From Actinomycetota bacterium (GTDB lineage Bacteria; Actinomycetota; Geothermincolia; Fen-727; Anoxymicrobiaceae), in NCBI GenBank assembly GCA_018831265.1, contig JAHJCO010000002.1, forward strand, positions 220,156-284,155: 64,000 nucleotides of DNA. Reading direction: 5' to 3'. The translations under genes were made by a program, and so were the position numbers. The number at the start of each line of letters is the position of its first letter. The first letter of the stretch is position 1. Positions 62,523 through 64,000 of this stretch are shown piece after piece. The notes under the pieces were generated by a model. That model had not been told where the DNA came from. It did not search any database and saw only the letters and a program-made list of their open reading frames with translations.

Positions 62523-63655
62523 AGCACCTTCTCCCCGTGCGCCCGTACCTTCTCCATGTCCACCTCGATCCCCAGCCCCGGCGCCTCGGGCAGCCTGACG
62601 AAGCCCTCGTCGTCGATGTCGAACGGGCGCGAGAGCATTGCGTCACGCCCCTCCGGCGTCCAGCCGGGCGGGTCGTAGGGGAACTCGCAGAAGGTGCAGT
62701 TGGGTATGGCACCCATCAGCTGGAGGTTCGCCGCGAAACCGATGCCGTTGGTCCAGGTGTGCGGGTTTACGATGAGGCCCGCGGCCTCGGCCATGCCCGC
62801 CACCTTCTTGCCGTTCAGGATGCCGCAGGCCAGGGTGACGTCCGGCTGCAAAACGTCGTAGCAGCGACGGTTGATGAGCTCCCGGAAGTCGAAGATGTCG
62901 TTGTTCAGCTCGCCCCCCGAGATGCCAACGCTTGTGGAGGCGGTCAGGGTGGACAGGCCGTCGTAGTCGTACATCCCCAGGGGTTCCTCCAGCCACAGCA
63001 CCCCCAGTTCCTCCAGGGCCTTGACCTCTGTCATCGCCCGCTTCAGGTCCCAGGTCGGGTACTCGCCGAACCCGTGGATGGGCCAGGCCTGGTTGGCGTC
63101 CACCATGATATCCATATCCGGCCCCACGGCCTCGCGCACGGCGGTCACCACGGCAAGGTCGTCCTTAATGTCCATGCTGCGGATGCGGAGCTTTATCGCC
63201 TTGAAGCCTTTCTCCTTTATGGCGAGTGCGTCCTCGGCGCGGCGTGCGGGCTCGCGCAACTCTCCCGTGGATGCGTAGGCGAGGACCCGATCCCGGAAGG
63301 CGCCCAGCAGCCTGTACACGGGCTGGCCGGTCGCCTTGCCGATGAGGTCCCAGAGTGCGATCTCCATGAACCAGGCGCGAATGCCCACCGCCTTCGCGGA
63401 GCGGAAGACCTTGGTGAAGTGCTCTACCTGGAAGGGGTCGCGCTCGACCAGGAATACCTTGAGCAACTCCGGCACTCCGCGCAGTTCTCCCAGGAACGCC
63501 GGGGCCGCCGCGAAGCCGTCCAGCCCCTCGTCGGTGAGAAGCCTCACCAGCAGGAACGAGTTGTTCATGGACGGTATGCCGGGTATCCATGTCGGGTAGA
63601 AAGGCTCGGCCAGCGGCATGTGGCAGACGTACGCTTCGGCATCCGTGATCTTCAT
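62519..63655 (-). CDS. enolase-superfamily enzyme, mandelate racemase/muconate lactonizing type
   Basis: 378 residues. N-terminal capping domain, then the barrel with FKAIKLRIRSMD (the K-x-R/K pair), MVDANQAWPIHG (metal Asp), VLWLEEPLGMYD (metal Glu), GISGGELNND (third metal ligand), QPDVTLACGIL and VNPHTWTNGIG with the His of the mandelate racemase subgroup. All metal and base positions are filled, so it is probably active on a carboxylate substrate, perhaps a sugar acid or a cycloisomerase-type compound. It ends tail to tail with the PAS kinase (4-base overlap). Confidence 0.92.
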   Translation of the reverse strand: MKITDAEAYVCHMPLAEPFYPTWIPGIPSMNNSFLLVRLLTDEGLDGFAAAPAFLGELRGVPELLKVFLVERDPFQVEHFTKVFRSAKAVGIRAWFMEIALWDLIGKATGQPVYRLLGAFRDRVLAYASTGELREPARRAEDALAIKEKGFKAIKLRIRSMDIKDDLAVVTAVREAVGPDMDIMVDANQAWPIHGFGEYPTWDLKRAMTEVKALEELGVLWLEEPLGMYDYDGLSTLTASTSVGISGGELNNDIFDFRELINRRCYDVLQPDVTLACGILNGKKVAGMAEAAGLIVNPHTWTNGIGFAANLQLMGAIPNCTFCEFPYDPPGWTPEGRDAMLSRPFDIDDEGFVRLPEAPGLGIEVDMEKVRAHGEKVL

Positions 63656-63670
63656 ATCGCCTCCCTGTTC

Positions 63671-64000
63671 GAATCCCTGGGTGGGTAACCTGGAAAAACC
63701 TGGGGTGAACGAGGGGATTCGAACCGCCCTCCCTCGCTCGCTCCCGCTCGCTCTCCGAGGGGGGACTGCACGTCCCCCCTACGGCGCCCACCTGCTCCGC
63801 AGGTGGGCTGTTACCCCCCTGACAGTGAATTCATTCGGGGGGAACCCTCCCCCCGGCACCCCCCTGGTCGTGGCTTCGAATCCCTGGGTGGGTAACCTGG
63901 AAAAACCTGGGGTGAACGAGGGGATTCGAACCGCCCTCCCTCGCTCGCTCCCGCTCGCTCTCCGAGGGGGGACTGCACGTCCCCCCTACGGCGCCCACCT
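63671..64000. repeat. 207-bp tandem repeat, 1.6 units in view, with a tRNA T-arm-like segment
   Basis: The unit at 63671-63877 repeats from 63878 to the window end with no difference that I can see. Each unit holds a GGGGGGAC/GTCCCCCC hairpin (63759-63779), a GCCCACCTGC/GCAGGTGGGC hairpin (63786-63808), a CCCCCC/GGGGGG hairpin (63814-63842), and on the minus strand GGTTCGAATCCCCTCGTTC, which looks like the 3' half of a tRNA (63707-63725). The T-stem does not pair fully, and no complete tRNA is present. More copies may lie beyond the window. Confidence 0.85.

Noticed and set aside
63707..63725. tRNA gene on the minus strand in the terminal repeat
   Set aside because: Only a T-arm-like stretch is present; the T-stem has mismatches and no acceptor, D-arm or anticodon arm can be built around it.

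Overview
The window is GC-rich (estimated by eye at somewhat over 60%) and densely coded. It looks like the chromosome of an anaerobic, probably single-membrane bacterium. The evidence is a tungsten-type aldehyde:ferredoxin oxidoreductase, a set of 2-hydroxyacyl-CoA dehydratase/benzoyl-CoA reductase-type proteins with their ATPase activators, a truncated acetyl-CoA synthase relative next to a CooC-type ATPase, and many lipoprotein or single-helix anchored proteins. The giant secreted protein and its W-[FY]-x-x-EG-x-T repeats resemble proteins I associate with uncultured deep-branching Actinomycetota (Geothermincolia-like). That placement is inference from protein style and I could not test it.

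Layout. 1-2897: glyS (cut by the window edge), glyQ and a lysine-rich membrane protein. 3014-7224: an acyl-CoA dehydrogenase, a lipoprotein and an AOR enzyme. 7221-18109 (minus strand): uppS, recO, deoC, mgtE, era, rodA, mrdA, mreD, mreC and mreB, a cell-wall and cell-shape block with housekeeping genes. 18389-26922 (minus strand): ndk, folC, valS, clpX, clpP and tig. 27008-27323: divergent tRNA-Leu(UAG) and tRNA-Lys(CUU). 27391-36962: an anchored protein, a GNAT acetyltransferase, an orphan histidine kinase, a 1980-residue secreted TIG-repeat protein and an orphan YefM/Phd antitoxin with a clear promoter and paired TGTACA operator. 37209-41752: a DJ-1-like lipoprotein, a nucleoside/deoxyribose salvage operon (two deoxyribosyltransferase-like proteins, ribokinase, a second deoC), and an MNT-HEPN toxin-antitoxin pair. 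41832-47732: amidase, ATC-hydrolase-like protein, membrane glycosyltransferase, DUF4352-type protein, FHA protein and a metallophosphoesterase.

47843-61291 is the most interesting region. A TetR regulator sits behind a good promoter (TTGACG-17 bp-TATATT) and a perfect 20-bp palindrome. Behind it, on the same strand, lie two acyl-CoA dehydrogenase-like proteins without the usual catalytic Glu motif, three mutually related all-helical proteins of unknown family, three dehydratase/reductase-type subunits (two of them tandem paralogues), two activator ATPases, a truncated acetyl-CoA synthase beta-subunit relative and a CooC-type ATPase. Many junctions overlap by 1 to 4 bases. I infer a single inducible pathway acting on an unidentified acyl-CoA, with the helical trio as new components. 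61401-63655 holds a PAS histidine kinase and an enolase-superfamily enzyme, and the window ends in a 207-bp tandem repeat.

A second theme is the load of small non-coding repeats without any transposase in view: three ~160-bp AT-rich elements whose outer arms differ but always pair, several GGTGCCAGGCAC/GGGGTCAG inverted repeats, at least five copies of a ~30-bp hairpin around GGTCTGAGGT (one in frame inside a protein), GGGACTGAAGTCCC hairpins, and a repeat that supplies the C-terminal codons of three unrelated proteins.
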